DNA of 64,000 nucleotides from Devosia yakushimensis (GTDB taxonomy: Bacteria; Pseudomonadota; Alphaproteobacteria; Rhizobiales; Devosiaceae): assembly GCF_030159855.1 (NCBI RefSeq), contig NZ_BSNG01000001.1, forward strand, positions 2,542,001 through 2,606,000, in the 5' to 3' direction. Positions 1 through 8,718 of this stretch are shown here, one piece after another. Numbering within the stretch: the stretch's first letter is position 1; every line of letters begins with the position of its first letter. The notes under the pieces were generated by a model. It ran no database searches. It had not been told where the DNA came from and saw only the letters and a list, made by a program, of their open reading frames with translations. A program made the position numbers and the translations under genes.

Positions 1-1
1 G

Positions 2-463
2 ACGTTGAAAGAGGCCGGCCTCGACGTGAAGATGAGCACGCCCGAGGAATCGGTCTGGGCCTCCGATCTGATCGGCGCGAAATACTCGATGTCGCTCAAT
101 GCGATAGGATCAGCGGCCAATCCATACTTTCCCTATATTCGCTCGTTCAACCCCGCCGACTTCGGCAAGAGCCGTACCTCGGCCCAACGTTGGACCGATC
201 CTAAAGTGGTCGAAATGCTCAACAAATATACCCAGGTGAAAGACCCCGCCGAGCAGAAGTCGATCATGGATGCGATCCAGCTCAAGGTGGCGGAGGCCAT
301 GCCGGTTATCCCGGTTTACAATAGCCCTTCCTTCTACCAGTACAGCACCAAGCGCTTCACCGGCTGGGCCAGTGCAGAAAATCCCATCGTTTCGCCGGTG
401 ATTTCCAATGCCAATCCGGGCCGCCTGATCCAGCTGCTGGCGCTCGAACCGGTTGCGCAATAG
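2..463 (+). CDS. Peptide-type ABC transporter solute-binding protein, C-terminal part (5' truncated)
   Basis: This is the last ~153 codons of a periplasmic solute-binding protein; the frame is open to the left window edge, so the N-terminus with its signal peptide lies outside. The text around a basic RW-x-DP-KV stretch, the 'AEAMPVIPVYNSPSFYQYSTK' type segment and the closing 'ENPIVSP' region are typical of the C-terminal lobe of SBP_bac_5 (family 5, peptide/nickel) proteins. Its permeases, if linked, must lie upstream. The gene runs convergently into the NlpC/P60 gene and ends just before a hairpin at 482-501. The ligand cannot be told from this fragment. Family call is fairly sure. Confidence 0.8.
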   Translation, partial: TLKEAGLDVKMSTPEESVWASDLIGAKYSMSLNAIGSAANPYFPYIRSFNPADFGKSRTSAQRWTDPKVVEMLNKYTQVKDPAEQKSIMDAIQLKVAEAMPVIPVYNSPSFYQYSTKRFTGWASAENPIVSPVISNANPGRLIQLLALEPVAQ

Positions 464-481
464 TCCGCGCTAACGCAAAGG

Positions 482-501
482 GGGCGCGCTACGGCGCGTC
501 C
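482..501. terminator. Hairpin between convergent genes
   Basis: GGGCGCGC (482-489) pairs with GCGCGTCC (494-501) around a TACG loop, an 8-bp stem with one G-U pair. It sits in the 43-bp gap between two convergent genes. No T-tract follows on either strand, so it is a probable stem at the 3' end rather than a textbook intrinsic terminator. Confidence 0.45.
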
Positions 502-506
502 TCGGA

Positions 507-1328
507 TCAAAGCCGTCGAAAACCTGTGGGTTCGCCGCCGCCAAGACGCTTGATGCGCGCGACTGCTTCAGCCAAGGGCTCTATGGCCACCGCCATGTGC
601 CAGCTATTGGCGTGGATGATGTCGGCCTCGTTGATCATTACCGCCACATGGCCACGCCAGAAGACGAGGTCGCCGCGGCGCAGCGCTTCGATCGGCGCGC
701 CCATGGCCGCCTGCTGGTCGCTATCACGCGGACAGGCCCGGCCGCTGGCGTAAAGCGCCTGCTGCACCAGCCCGGAACAATCGAGCCCCAGGCTCTCGCG
801 CCCACCCCATTGATAGGGCGTGCCGACGAATTGCTCGGCGACCGCCACATAGTCTGGCTCCGCTTGGTCGATCGGCGCGAGATGTTCCTGCACAAACCAG
901 CCTGCCACCGTCTTCACGAAACGGCCCTCTTGCTCCCCGGCGGCAATCACCGCGTTCATCGAATAGAGCCCGGCTGTCGGGGCCTTTATGCTGGGCGCAC
1001 TGAAGGCATAGGTGCGGAGCGCCCGCACGCGATGGGTCGACGGCGCGGACGGTGAACCTAGGGCGCCGGCTTCGACATAGCCGACATAGCGGTCACGCAC
1101 TGCCTGTCCGAAAGCCCAGCCATCCGCCTCGTCCAGCACTTCGAAAAGTTCACCGAACAGCAATTGATCAAGCTGTTCAGCACCAGCCGATGGCGCACGG
1201 CGCAGGGCGGCCGTGGGCAAGACCGTCTGGCGCATGGTCGTATCGATATAGCGATCAGCCGGAACGATCCCTTCGAGCGACCGGGCGGCGATTCCGTCGC
1301 GGGCCAGGGTCAGGCGGGGATCAGGCAA
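507..1328 (-). CDS. NlpC/P60 (C40) cell-wall peptidase with SH3-like N-terminal region
   Basis: Predicted gamma-D-glutamyl/dipeptidyl peptidase of the NlpC/P60 family, which cleaves peptidoglycan stem peptides (YkfC/dipeptidyl-peptidase VI group). Residues ~35-150 look like SH3-type repeats; the catalytic domain is at ~160-273. The nucleophile is Cys184 in DCSGL, followed by His227 in GHVAVM and His239 in IIHAN, so the Cys-His-His triad is intact. No signal peptide is visible, so it may act on cytoplasmic recycled muropeptides. The start is TTG at 1328: an upstream in-frame ATG is cut off by a TGA, and a GAAGG ribosome site lies ~5 nt before the TTG. It stands alone, convergent to the SBP gene. 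Confidence 0.85.
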   Translation of the reverse strand: MPDPRLTLARDGIAARSLEGIVPADRYIDTTMRQTVLPTAALRRAPSAGAEQLDQLLFGELFEVLDEADGWAFGQAVRDRYVGYVEAGALGSPSAPSTHRVRALRTYAFSAPSIKAPTAGLYSMNAVIAAGEQEGRFVKTVAGWFVQEHLAPIDQAEPDYVAVAEQFVGTPYQWGGRESLGLDCSGLVQQALYASGRACPRDSDQQAAMGAPIEALRRGDLVFWRGHVAVMINEADIIHANSWHMAVAIEPLAEAVARIKRLGGGEPTGFRRL

Positions 1329-1514
1329 AGCGGACCTTCAGCGCGGCATAGGAGGGGTTTGGCATGCCGGAACGCTAGCTCAACACGCACGATCTGTCAC
1401 CCGCTCACGCTGGACTAGCAGCGATCATTCAGGAGTGGGAACCGGCATTTTTTTTCGGATGCGTCGATTTCCCTCCCGCTCGCTCGTCGTCAAAGCAAAG
1501 AAGAGGAGATCCCA

Positions 1515-2426
1515 ATGCTGAGACGCACCTTCCTATCGCTGACCGCCGCGCTGGCCCCGCTCATGGCGCTGCCTGCGCTCGCCCAACAATCCGACCAAGC
1601 TGCACAAGGAGCCACCATGTTGCCCGCCCCCTCGAAATCCGGTTACGCCCCCGTCAACGGCGTCGAAGTTTATTACGCCATCTATGGTGAGGGTGACCCC
1701 CTCGTCCTGCTGCATGGCGGATTGGCCAATATCGACATGTTCGGTCCCAATGTCGCCCTGCTGGCCGAGGGCCATCAGGTCATCGCCATCGACCTGCAGG
1801 GGCATGGACATACCCTGCCCTTCGACCGCCCGATGAGCTATGAAGCCATGGCTGACGACGTCGCCGGCGTTATCCAATATCTTGGCTTCGAGAAAGCGGA
1901 CCTTATGGGATATTCGCTCGGCGCGGGGACTGCCCTGCGGGTAGCGATCCAGCATCCGGGCCTGGTGGACAAGCTGATCGTCGTCTCCGCTCCCTACGCC
2001 TGGGCGGGCTGGCACGACTATAACCAGCAGGGCATGCGCTCGATGACACCGGACATGGCCGAAGGCATGAAAGGGACCCCGCTCTATGAATCTTACGCGG
2101 CTGTCGCGCCCGATGTGAACAATTTCCCGGTCCTGATCGAGAAGGTCACGGCGATGATGATGAACGACTACGATTGGTCCGCCGAGGTCAAGCAGATCAA
2201 AGCGCCGACACTTCTCATGTTCGCCGATTGGGACGCCGTACGCACCAGCCACGTCGCCAGCTTTTTCGAACTGCTCGGAGGCGGTTTGCAGGACGCGCTA
2301 TGGGACGGCTCGGGCATGAATGCCAACCGCCTGGCCATCATCCCCAACGCCACCCACTACACTATCTTCGCCGATACACGACCTGGCGAAGCAGCCATCG
2401 CCTTCCTCGATGCACCGGCACAATAG
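1515..2426 (+). CDS. Secreted alpha/beta-fold hydrolase
   Basis: A 303-residue alpha/beta hydrolase. Residues 1-24 form a Sec-type signal peptide ending in ALA-Q, so the enzyme is exported. HGG (67-69) is the oxyanion-hole loop, GYSLGAG (132-138) is the nucleophile elbow with Ser134, Asp240 or Asp238 is the likely acid, and His281 in NATHYT is the catalytic base. The ATG follows a GAGGAG ribosome site. The gene is alone and ends in a strong intrinsic terminator at 2444-2469. The substrate (ester, lactone or similar) cannot be read from the sequence. Confidence 0.85.
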   Translation: MLRRTFLSLTAALAPLMALPALAQQSDQAAQGATMLPAPSKSGYAPVNGVEVYYAIYGEGDPLVLLHGGLANIDMFGPNVALLAEGHQVIAIDLQGHGHTLPFDRPMSYEAMADDVAGVIQYLGFEKADLMGYSLGAGTALRVAIQHPGLVDKLIVVSAPYAWAGWHDYNQQGMRSMTPDMAEGMKGTPLYESYAAVAPDVNNFPVLIEKVTAMMMNDYDWSAEVKQIKAPTLLMFADWDAVRTSHVASFFELLGGGLQDALWDGSGMNANRLAIIPNATHYTIFADTRPGEAAIAFLDAPAQ

Positions 2427-2443
2427 ATCGTCGGCGGCGCAGC

Positions 2444-2469
2444 AAAGGTCCGGCTCCGCCGGGCCTTTT
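2444..2469 (+). terminator. Rho-independent terminator after the alpha/beta hydrolase
   Basis: An 11-bp stem, AAAGGTCCGGC (2444-2454) with GCCGGGCCTTT (2458-2468), closes a TCC loop; one T-G pair is tolerated and the 3' arm runs into TTTT. It starts 18 bp after the hydrolase stop codon. This is the most canonical terminator in the window and separates the hydrolase from the glycosidase gene. Confidence 0.85.
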
Positions 2470-2551
2470 CGGTGCTTAACGAAGGCGGCTAGAGATAAGG
2501 CCGGCCTGCACCGCGCTGGAGCCGTGTGACGATCCTGCAGCAAACGGTGTG

Positions 2552-2580
2552 TTGACAGTTCTGAGGTACGTCCCTTAATG
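2552..2580 (+). promoter_or_regulatory. Promoter with overlapping operator before the glycoside hydrolase gene
   Basis: TTGACA (2552-2557) is a perfect -35 hexamer. It is followed after exactly 17 bp by TTAATG (2575-2580) as a weaker -10. The spacer carries TGAGGTACGTCCCTTA (2562-2577), an imperfect palindrome centred on a CpG, placed where a bound repressor would block RNA polymerase. The first 12 bases of this element, TCTGAGGTACGT (2560-2571), recur exactly upstream of the SBP gene at 4346. The start codon at 2597 would leave a leader of only ~10 nt. Confidence 0.6.
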
Positions 2581-2596
2581 CATCTACCATACAAGA

Positions 2597-4258
2597 ATGC
2601 CGGTGGGGATGATGGCGGAAACGCTTCTCGATGAGCTGCGCGGGATCAAAATGCCGGACATTTTATCCGGTGCTTCCGCACGTCCCGAGATCGCGACCGT
2701 CACGCAGGAATTCGCGGCCTCTGGCGTGGCTTTTGTGACGTCGAACAGGGCATTGCAGAAGCGCTACTATGATGCGACGAGTGAGCTTTTTGCCTGTATC
2801 AAGCCGATGGCAGGTCTATCGCCCATCCTACAGGAAGGCGGCATCTATTTTGGCTGCTGGCTGGAAAGCACCGGCACGATCAATGCCGAACTACTATCGC
2901 GCTTCATTCCGTCGGTCAGCCAATCGACCTATGCTTCATTCGCGGAGTTCCAGCGCGAAGATGGCCTGCTCCCCTATAAGGTAACGGCCGACGGACCGGT
3001 TTTCTCGCAGATTCAGCTCGTCACCCCGTTGGCGCGATGCGTCTGGAACCACTATGCACTCAATGGGGAGGATCGGGATTTCCTGACGCGCATGTATCGC
3101 GCCATGTCGGCCTATGACGCCTGGATCGCGCAATATCGGGACACGCGCGGCAGCGGCGCCGTAGAGGCCTTCTGCGCCTTCGATACCGGCCATGATCTTT
3201 CCGCCCGCTTCTGGCATGTCCCGGATTCACCGGCCGGCAATGACCCAACTGCCTATCGTGCCGACAATCCCATCCTGCCCCTGATCGCCCCCGACCTGAC
3301 CGCGAACATCATCTGCCAGCGCTTCTACCTGGCGCGGATAGCCGAGGAGCTCGGCGAGGATGGCACGCCCTGGCGTGAAAAGGCCGAAACCAGCCTCAAG
3401 GCTCTCTTTGAGCAATGCTACGACGCGGAGGATGGCTTCTTTTACGATCGCGACCGCAATGGGCGCCTGGTCAAAGTTCAGTCGGACGTGCTGTTGCGGG
3501 TGCTCGCCTGTGAAGTGGGCGATGACGCCTTTTTCGCCGAAGCGCTGCAGCGCTATCTGCTCAACACGCGCAAGTTTTTCGCCAAGTATCCGTTCACATC
3601 GCTGGCGCTGGATGACCCGCGGTTCGATCCAGCCTTCGATTACAACAGCTGGTGCGGACCGAGCAATTTCCTGTCGCTGATCAGGGCTCCACATGCCTTC
3701 GAGCATCACGGTCGTCACGTTGAGTTGACCTGGGTCTTTTACCCCATCCTGTCGTCGCTGAGCCGTTCCACCCGATTTTCGCAGACCGTGCATCCCTCTA
3801 CGGGCCGAGACGGATTTACCGAGACCTATTCGCCCTCGATCCTCTGCATGCTTGATTTCGTCGAGCGTCTTTGCGGCATCCTGCCCCGTCCAGATGGCAC
3901 GCTGTGGTTTACCGGCCTTGTGCCCTACCAGATCGATCACCGCGACGACGCCCACGAAACGGCCTATAGCCGGCGCATCGACGGAAATCTCTTCGAGCTG
4001 GTCAATACCAGCGAGCGGTCGACGGCCTATCGCAACGGCGAACAGCTTTATGACGCACCCAAGGGCGTGCGGCTGATCACGACGCGAGATGGCCAGGTCA
4101 CATCCTTGATCGGCATGAGTGTCGAGCCGGTCACCGGAGTCGTCAATACATCATCCGGCGGCCTGCCCTTCCGGGCGGCTGCAAACGAAGTTCTGACTTT
4201 GCAGAACGGCGTTTTTAGAGTTTCGAGCGCTCCGGGGCTGGTGCCACCCAGCTTCTAG
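2597..4258 (+). CDS. Predicted (alpha/alpha)6-barrel glycoside hydrolase (MGH1/GH63-like)
   Basis: A 553-residue cytoplasmic protein without a signal peptide. The aromatic-rich segments GCWLESTG (~90), FDTGHDLSARFW (~196), FDYNSWCGPSNF (~350), the HVELTWVFYP motif (~373) and a C-terminal beta-rich part resemble mannosylglycerate hydrolase-like and GH63-type (alpha/alpha)6 glycosidases; acidic residues in these segments are the likely catalytic groups. It precedes a sugar ABC transporter and shares its operator word, so it probably hydrolyses the imported glycoside. Alternative starts at 2609 and 2612 are possible because GGTGGGG (2602-2608) could be the ribosome site for 2612. The exact family and substrate are inference. 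Confidence 0.6.
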   Translation: MPVGMMAETLLDELRGIKMPDILSGASARPEIATVTQEFAASGVAFVTSNRALQKRYYDATSELFACIKPMAGLSPILQEGGIYFGCWLESTGTINAELLSRFIPSVSQSTYASFAEFQREDGLLPYKVTADGPVFSQIQLVTPLARCVWNHYALNGEDRDFLTRMYRAMSAYDAWIAQYRDTRGSGAVEAFCAFDTGHDLSARFWHVPDSPAGNDPTAYRADNPILPLIAPDLTANIICQRFYLARIAEELGEDGTPWREKAETSLKALFEQCYDAEDGFFYDRDRNGRLVKVQSDVLLRVLACEVGDDAFFAEALQRYLLNTRKFFAKYPFTSLALDDPRFDPAFDYNSWCGPSNFLSLIRAPHAFEHHGRHVELTWVFYPILSSLSRSTRFSQTVHPSTGRDGFTETYSPSILCMLDFVERLCGILPRPDGTLWFTGLVPYQIDHRDDAHETAYSRRIDGNLFELVNTSERSTAYRNGEQLYDAPKGVRLITTRDGQVTSLIGMSVEPVTGVVNTSSGGLPFRAAANEVLTLQNGVFRVSSAPGLVPPSF

Positions 4259-4315
4259 CGAATGGCAAGTTTGCCGCAGCGCAAGCGGCACTGGCGGGTG
4301 CACCAAATGCACCGA

Positions 4316-4333
4316 TCTGAGGTACGTAGCTCA
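4316..4333. promoter_or_regulatory. Operator-like palindrome before the sugar SBP gene
   Basis: TGAGGTACGTAGCTCA (4318-4333) is palindromic at 14 of 16 positions with a central CpG, the layout of LacI/GalR-family operators. Its first half with the two preceding bases, TCTGAGGTACGT (4316-4327), is identical to 2560-2571. It ends 12 bp before the ATG at 4346, just upstream of the GGGAGA ribosome site. No LacI gene lies directly beside it, so the regulator may be elsewhere. Confidence 0.55.
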
Positions 4334-4345
4334 AGGGAGATTGGA

Positions 4346-5632
4346 ATGAGCTTGAATAGACGTCGGTTTCTCAGCGCAGCGGCTGCCGCTGCCGGGTCCA
4401 CAGCCCTGTTCCCGGCACTGGGTCAGAGCGCTTTTGCTCAGGATCGCAATATCCGCCATTTCTGGTGGGGCAATCCCGAGCGGGACAAGCGCACATTCGA
4501 AGTCATCCGCATCTTCAACGAGAAGAATCCGGGCATTGTGGTTACCGGCGAAACGCTCGGCTCAGCGGATTATTTCACGCGCCTCACGACCCAAATTGCC
4601 GGCCGCAACATGGCCGATGCCATCCAGATGGGTTATGGCGTGATGTTTGAGTATATCGATCGCGGCGCTATCCTGCCGCTCGACGACTATATTGGCGGCG
4701 CCCTCGACATTTCGAAAATGGACGAAAGCGCCATTTCAGCTGGCCGCGTCGATGGCAAGCTCTACGCACTCTCCATCGGCGCCAATTCGCATGTCTCGAT
4801 CTACAATACGCGGCTCTTCCAGGAAGCCGGCATTGAATTCGATCCATTCGGCTGGACGTATGATGATCTCAAGCGCATTGCCGCCGAAGTAAAGGCCGCA
4901 ACCGGCGTTTTCGGTTCTGATGACGGCACGGCCGATTACCAGCTGTTTTCGGACTACGTGCACCAGCGCGGCGAACGTCTCTTCACCGATGAAGGCAATT
5001 TCGGCGCTTCGCCGGAAATCATCGCCGATTATTTCGCGATCTGGACTGATATGCGCACGGAAGGCTCGCTGCCTCCAGGTCAGGTCTCGGCTGGCCTGGT
5101 CAATGCCGAAATCTCCAACTGGGGCATCGTCACTGGACAAACTGCGATGTCCTACGCCTGGAGCAATCAATTGGTGGGCGTGCAAAACCTCATCCAGGAC
5201 AAGCTCGGCGCCGCCATGTTCCCCAATACACCAGAGATGATCCCCGGCTCGATCATCCAGCCGAGCCAGTTCATCTGCCTCAGCCGCGACACCGTCGATG
5301 CCGAGGCGGCCGTCGGCTATATGAGCGCCTTCGTCAATGATCCCGATATGACGGCAGTGCTCGGCCTCGAGCGCGGCATTCCGGCCAATTCGGACGTCCG
5401 GGCCGCTTTGCAGCCCAAGCTGACCGAAATCGAGGCCACCTCGGTCGCCTTCTTTGACGGCATCCAGGGCAAGACCATGGACTTGCTGCCCCCGCCGCCC
5501 AATGGCGCGCAGGAAATCGAGGCCATGTTCGAACGCGTAGCCGTGGCCGTCCTGCTCGATCAGGGTTCCGTGCAGGATGTCGCCAGCCAGATCGCCCGCG
5601 AGGCCGAAGGCATTCGCCGCCGTAGCCGCTAA
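4346..5632 (+). CDS. Sugar ABC transporter solute-binding protein (family 1), Tat-type signal
   Basis: Periplasmic binding protein of the carbohydrate uptake (CUT1) type. The signal peptide begins NRRRFLSAAAAAAGS, with a twin-arginine-like motif, and is cleaved near AFAQ; the mature part has the usual SBP_bac_1 pattern (FNEKNPGI at ~60, W-x-YDDL at ~170, YAWSNQ at ~270). The frame is open up to 4262, but ATG 4346 has the GGGAGA ribosome site and starts the signal peptide. Two permeases and an ATPase follow in order, so the operon encodes a complete importer. The preceding glycoside hydrolase suggests an oligosaccharide or glycoside ligand. Confidence 0.9.
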   Translation: MSLNRRRFLSAAAAAAGSTALFPALGQSAFAQDRNIRHFWWGNPERDKRTFEVIRIFNEKNPGIVVTGETLGSADYFTRLTTQIAGRNMADAIQMGYGVMFEYIDRGAILPLDDYIGGALDISKMDESAISAGRVDGKLYALSIGANSHVSIYNTRLFQEAGIEFDPFGWTYDDLKRIAAEVKAATGVFGSDDGTADYQLFSDYVHQRGERLFTDEGNFGASPEIIADYFAIWTDMRTEGSLPPGQVSAGLVNAEISNWGIVTGQTAMSYAWSNQLVGVQNLIQDKLGAAMFPNTPEMIPGSIIQPSQFICLSRDTVDAEAAVGYMSAFVNDPDMTAVLGLERGIPANSDVRAALQPKLTEIEATSVAFFDGIQGKTMDLLPPPPNGAQEIEAMFERVAVAVLLDQGSVQDVASQIAREAEGIRRRSR

Positions 5633-5644
5633 GGCCAAACCATG

Positions 5645-5667
5645 GCCCGCCGGGCGTCCCGGCGGGC
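5645..5667 (+). terminator. Intra-operon GC hairpin between SBP and permease genes
   Basis: GCCCGCCGGG (5645-5654) pairs perfectly with CCCGGCGGGC (5658-5667) over a CGT loop. A loose T-rich stretch (CTTGTTTT) follows. It probably acts as a partial terminator or 3'-end stabiliser that keeps SBP mRNA above permease mRNA. Confidence 0.6.
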
Positions 5668-5694
5668 AGATGCTTGTTTTAAAGGATGATCGCG

Positions 5695-6594
5695 ATGTCG
5701 TTCCAATCCAGGCTTCGCCGCAGCATGCCGGGCTATGTATTCCTCACGCCCTGGCTGATCGGCTTCTTCCTGCTCTCGATTTTCCCGATCCTGGCATCGC
5801 TCTACCTCTCATTTACCGACTACGACACGGTGCGCGCGCCTGAATGGATCGGCCTCGAAAACTATCAATACATGTTCGAGTTCGACTACCGCTTCTGGCA
5901 GTCGCTCAAGGTGACATTCCTCTTCGTTTTTCTCTCCGTGCCGGCCAAGCTGATCTTCGCACTGATCGTTGCCATGGTGCTCGACAAGGGCATCCGCGCT
6001 GTGGGCTGGTATCGCGCGCTGTTTTACCTGCCCTCGATTCTGGGCGGTTCGATCGCCGTGGCCATCCTTTGGCGGCAATTGTTCAATGCCGACGGAGTAA
6101 TCAATTCGGCGCTCAGGGTTTTCGGCATTCAGGGGCCCTATTGGTTGAGCGACCCGAGCTATTCGCTCTATACGCTGGTGGTCCTGGCCGTCTGGCAGTT
6201 CGGCTCGCCCATGCTGATTTTCCTGGCAGGGCTCCGCGCCATTCCGCAGGATCTCTACGAGGCCGCCGAAATCGACGCTGCAACCCCGGCGCGCAAATTC
6301 TTCGCCATTACCGTGCCCATGCTGGCGCCCGTGATCTTCTTCAATCTGGTGCTGCAGATGATCGAGGCCTTCAAGTCCTTCTCCGGCGCCTTCATCATCT
6401 CTGGCGGCACCGGAGCGCCACTCGATAGCCTGCTGTTCTTCACGGTCTATCTGTTCAGTGAAGCTTTCTCCTATTTCCGCATGGGCTATGCCTCGGCGCT
6501 GGGCTGGGTGCTGCTGATCATCATCGCCGTGTTCACGGCCATCGCCTTCTGGACCTCAAAATATTGGGTCCACTACGAAAACGAGAGGGGCTGA
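5695..6594 (+). CDS. Sugar ABC transporter permease (MalF/UgpA type)
   Basis: Inner-membrane component of the importer, 299 residues with six predicted membrane segments. The EAA loop is clear: YEAAEIDAATPARKFFAITVPML at residues ~186-208, which contacts the ATPase. Start 5695 is preferred over the in-frame ATG at 5686 because AAAGGA lies 8 nt upstream of 5695 but directly abuts 5686. The next permease gene starts one base after the stop, so the two are translationally coupled. It forms the channel with the 6596 gene product. Confidence 0.9.
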   Translation: MSFQSRLRRSMPGYVFLTPWLIGFFLLSIFPILASLYLSFTDYDTVRAPEWIGLENYQYMFEFDYRFWQSLKVTFLFVFLSVPAKLIFALIVAMVLDKGIRAVGWYRALFYLPSILGGSIAVAILWRQLFNADGVINSALRVFGIQGPYWLSDPSYSLYTLVVLAVWQFGSPMLIFLAGLRAIPQDLYEAAEIDAATPARKFFAITVPMLAPVIFFNLVLQMIEAFKSFSGAFIISGGTGAPLDSLLFFTVYLFSEAFSYFRMGYASALGWVLLIIIAVFTAIAFWTSKYWVHYENERG

Positions 6595-6595
6595 C

Positions 6596-7498
6596 ATGAC
6601 CGACGCCACTTCCGCTCAACTGGCTGCGCCCGTCGCTCTCGCCGCGCAGATGCGTGCAGAAAAAACGCGCCGCAACCGGCGCGCCGCCATCCTCAAGCAC
6701 ATTTTCCTCATCGCGGCCTGTTTCGTGATGATCTACCCGCTGCTCTGGATGATCGCGAGTTCGCTCAAGCCCAATAACGAGATTTTCGGCCAACTCTCGC
6801 TGATCCCGAGCGATCCGCAATGGAACAATTACACGAGGGGCTGGAACGCCCTGCCCGTGAGCTTCACCAACTTCTTCTGGAATTCGAGCATCATCACGGT
6901 GCTGAGCGTCATCGGCAATGTGCTCTCGTGCTCCTTTGCCGCCTATGCCTTCGCCCGGCTCGAATTTTCCGGCAAGACTATCTGGTTCGCGCTGATGATG
7001 ATGACGCTGATGATCCCCTATCACGTCGTGCTCATCCCGCAGTATCTGACCTTCCTGCAACTGGGCTGGGTCAACACCTATCTGCCGCTGGTCGTGCCGC
7101 GTTTCCTCGCATCGGACGCCTTTTTCATCTTCCTGATGATCCAGTTCTTCCGCCAATTGCCGCGCGAACTGGACGAGGCCGCGATGATCGATGGCTGTTC
7201 GCCCTTCAAGATCTATTGGGCGATCATCCTCCCGCTCTCGTTGCCCGCGATGACGACAGCCGCGATCTTCTCCTTCATCTGGACCTGGGAGGATTTCCTG
7301 GGGCCGCTCGTCTATCTCAACGATATCAAGGATTACACAGTGCCCTTGGCGCTGCGCATGTTCCTCAGTCAGGACAGTGTTTCCGAATATGGCCAGATGT
7401 TCGCTATGTCGGTGCTCTCCATCCTGCCCATCATCATTTTCTTCGTCATTTTCCAGCGCTTCATCATTCGTGGCATCGCCATGAGCGGCATGAAGTGA
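6596..7498 (+). CDS. Sugar ABC transporter permease (MalG/UgpE type)
   Basis: Second channel subunit, 300 residues. A basic cytoplasmic N-terminus (KTRRNRRAAILKH) is followed by six membrane segments and the EAA loop DEAAMIDGCSPFKIYWAIILPL at ~193-214. The C-terminus FIIRGIAMSGMK is the usual end of this subunit (RG-x-x-x-G-x-x-K). It lies between its partner permease (1-bp gap) and the ATPase gene (26-bp gap). Confidence 0.9.
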   Translation: MTDATSAQLAAPVALAAQMRAEKTRRNRRAAILKHIFLIAACFVMIYPLLWMIASSLKPNNEIFGQLSLIPSDPQWNNYTRGWNALPVSFTNFFWNSSIITVLSVIGNVLSCSFAAYAFARLEFSGKTIWFALMMMTLMIPYHVVLIPQYLTFLQLGWVNTYLPLVVPRFLASDAFFIFLMIQFFRQLPRELDEAAMIDGCSPFKIYWAIILPLSLPAMTTAAIFSFIWTWEDFLGPLVYLNDIKDYTVPLALRMFLSQDSVSEYGQMFAMSVLSILPIIIFFVIFQRFIIRGIAMSGMK

Positions 7499-7524
7499 TT
7501 GGCCCGGCACATTAGGAGAAACAA

Positions 7525-8592
7525 ATGGCCTCTGTAACGCTTAGCCAGGTCAAGAAAAACTACGGCAAGGTGCCGGTCATTCACGGCATCGACCTCGAGA
7601 TCAAGTCCGGCGAATTCATGGTCCTGGTGGGCCCGTCGGGCTGCGGCAAATCCACATTGCTGCGCATGATTGCCGGGCTTGAAGACATTGATGACGGCAC
7701 CATTTCCATCGGCGACCGCGTGGTCAACGATCTCGGCGCGTCACAGCGCAATCTCTCGATGGTCTTCCAGTCCTATGCGCTCTATCCGCATATGAGCGTG
7801 CGCAAGAACCTTGCTTTCGGCCTCTCCAACCTCAAGATGGACAAGGCCGAGATCGAACGCCGTGTCGCCGAGGCTGCGCGCATCCTGCAGATCGAGCCGC
7901 TGCTTGAGCGCAAGCCGCGCCAGCTTTCGGGTGGACAGAAGCAGCGCGTTGCAATCGGCCGCGCCATCGTGAGAGAGCCGCAGCTTTTCCTCTTCGATGA
8001 GCCGCTCTCCAACCTCGATGCCGAATTGCGCGTGCAGATGCGCGTGGAACTGGCCGGGCTCTATCAGCGCCTCGGCACGACGATGATCTATGTTACACAT
8101 GACCAGACTGAAGCCATGACCATGGCAACGCGCATCGTCGTGCTGAGCAAGGGGCATATCGAGCAGGTCGGGACGCCTTACGAGCTCTACAATTTCCCCC
8201 GCAACACGTTCGTCGCGACCTTTATCGGCTCGCCCAAGATGAACATGCTCGAAGCGGTGGCCAAGGGGAGCACCGCCTCGCTCGAGGGCCTGGGTGATCT
8301 GCAGATGCCGGCCGGCATCACCGCGAACAGCCGGGTCAGCATCGGGGTACGGCCCGAGCAGTTCATCCTTGGCGCGGGGGGCGATCTTGCGCTGCAGGGG
8401 ACGGTAACCCTGGTGGAATATCTGGGAAGCGAAGTGTTCATCTATGTTCGGCTGGGTAATGGACAGGTTGTGCTCGTGCAGGGCGCGGGCAATTCCAAGA
8501 TCGCCAATGGCGAAGCGGTGACCTTGTCGATCTCCGCCGAGCAGGCCCATTATTTCGATGCCGAAGGCCATCGCCTGGGCCCAGCCGGCTGA
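7525..8592 (+). CDS. ABC transporter ATPase (MalK/UgpC type)
   Basis: Energising subunit of the sugar importer, 355 residues, long enough to include the C-terminal TOBE/OB regulatory domain of the MalK/UgpC group. Walker A is GPSGCGKST (36-44), the signature is LSGGQKQRVAIGRA (~134-147), Walker B is LFLFDEPLSNLD (~154-165), and the switch His is in THDQTEA (~192). GAGAAA provides the ribosome site. ATPases of this group are often shared among several CUT1 permeases, which matters because the transporter at 35249-38300 has none. Confidence 0.92.
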   Translation: MASVTLSQVKKNYGKVPVIHGIDLEIKSGEFMVLVGPSGCGKSTLLRMIAGLEDIDDGTISIGDRVVNDLGASQRNLSMVFQSYALYPHMSVRKNLAFGLSNLKMDKAEIERRVAEAARILQIEPLLERKPRQLSGGQKQRVAIGRAIVREPQLFLFDEPLSNLDAELRVQMRVELAGLYQRLGTTMIYVTHDQTEAMTMATRIVVLSKGHIEQVGTPYELYNFPRNTFVATFIGSPKMNMLEAVAKGSTASLEGLGDLQMPAGITANSRVSIGVRPEQFILGAGGDLALQGTVTLVEYLGSEVFIYVRLGNGQVVLVQGAGNSKIANGEAVTLSISAEQAHYFDAEGHRLGPAG

Positions 8593-8718
8593 GGCTATCG
8601 CCGGGGCCTCCAGGCGGACTGCCATCACAATCCACGCCGAGCTTGCCAATCGGGCCCGGTAAGACCAATCTCTGCTTGGCAGGACGTTAGTGCGTTCCGG
8701 TCTGGGGGATTCTCAATC

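Noticed and set aside
6533..7510. 325-residue open frame on the minus strand
   Set aside because: Antisense to a MalG-type permease; charged, low-complexity translation typical of the reverse of membrane-protein codons.
8591..8610. GAGGC...GCCTC stem after the first ATPase gene
   Set aside because: Only 5 bp with a 10-nt loop and no T-tract; too weak to call.
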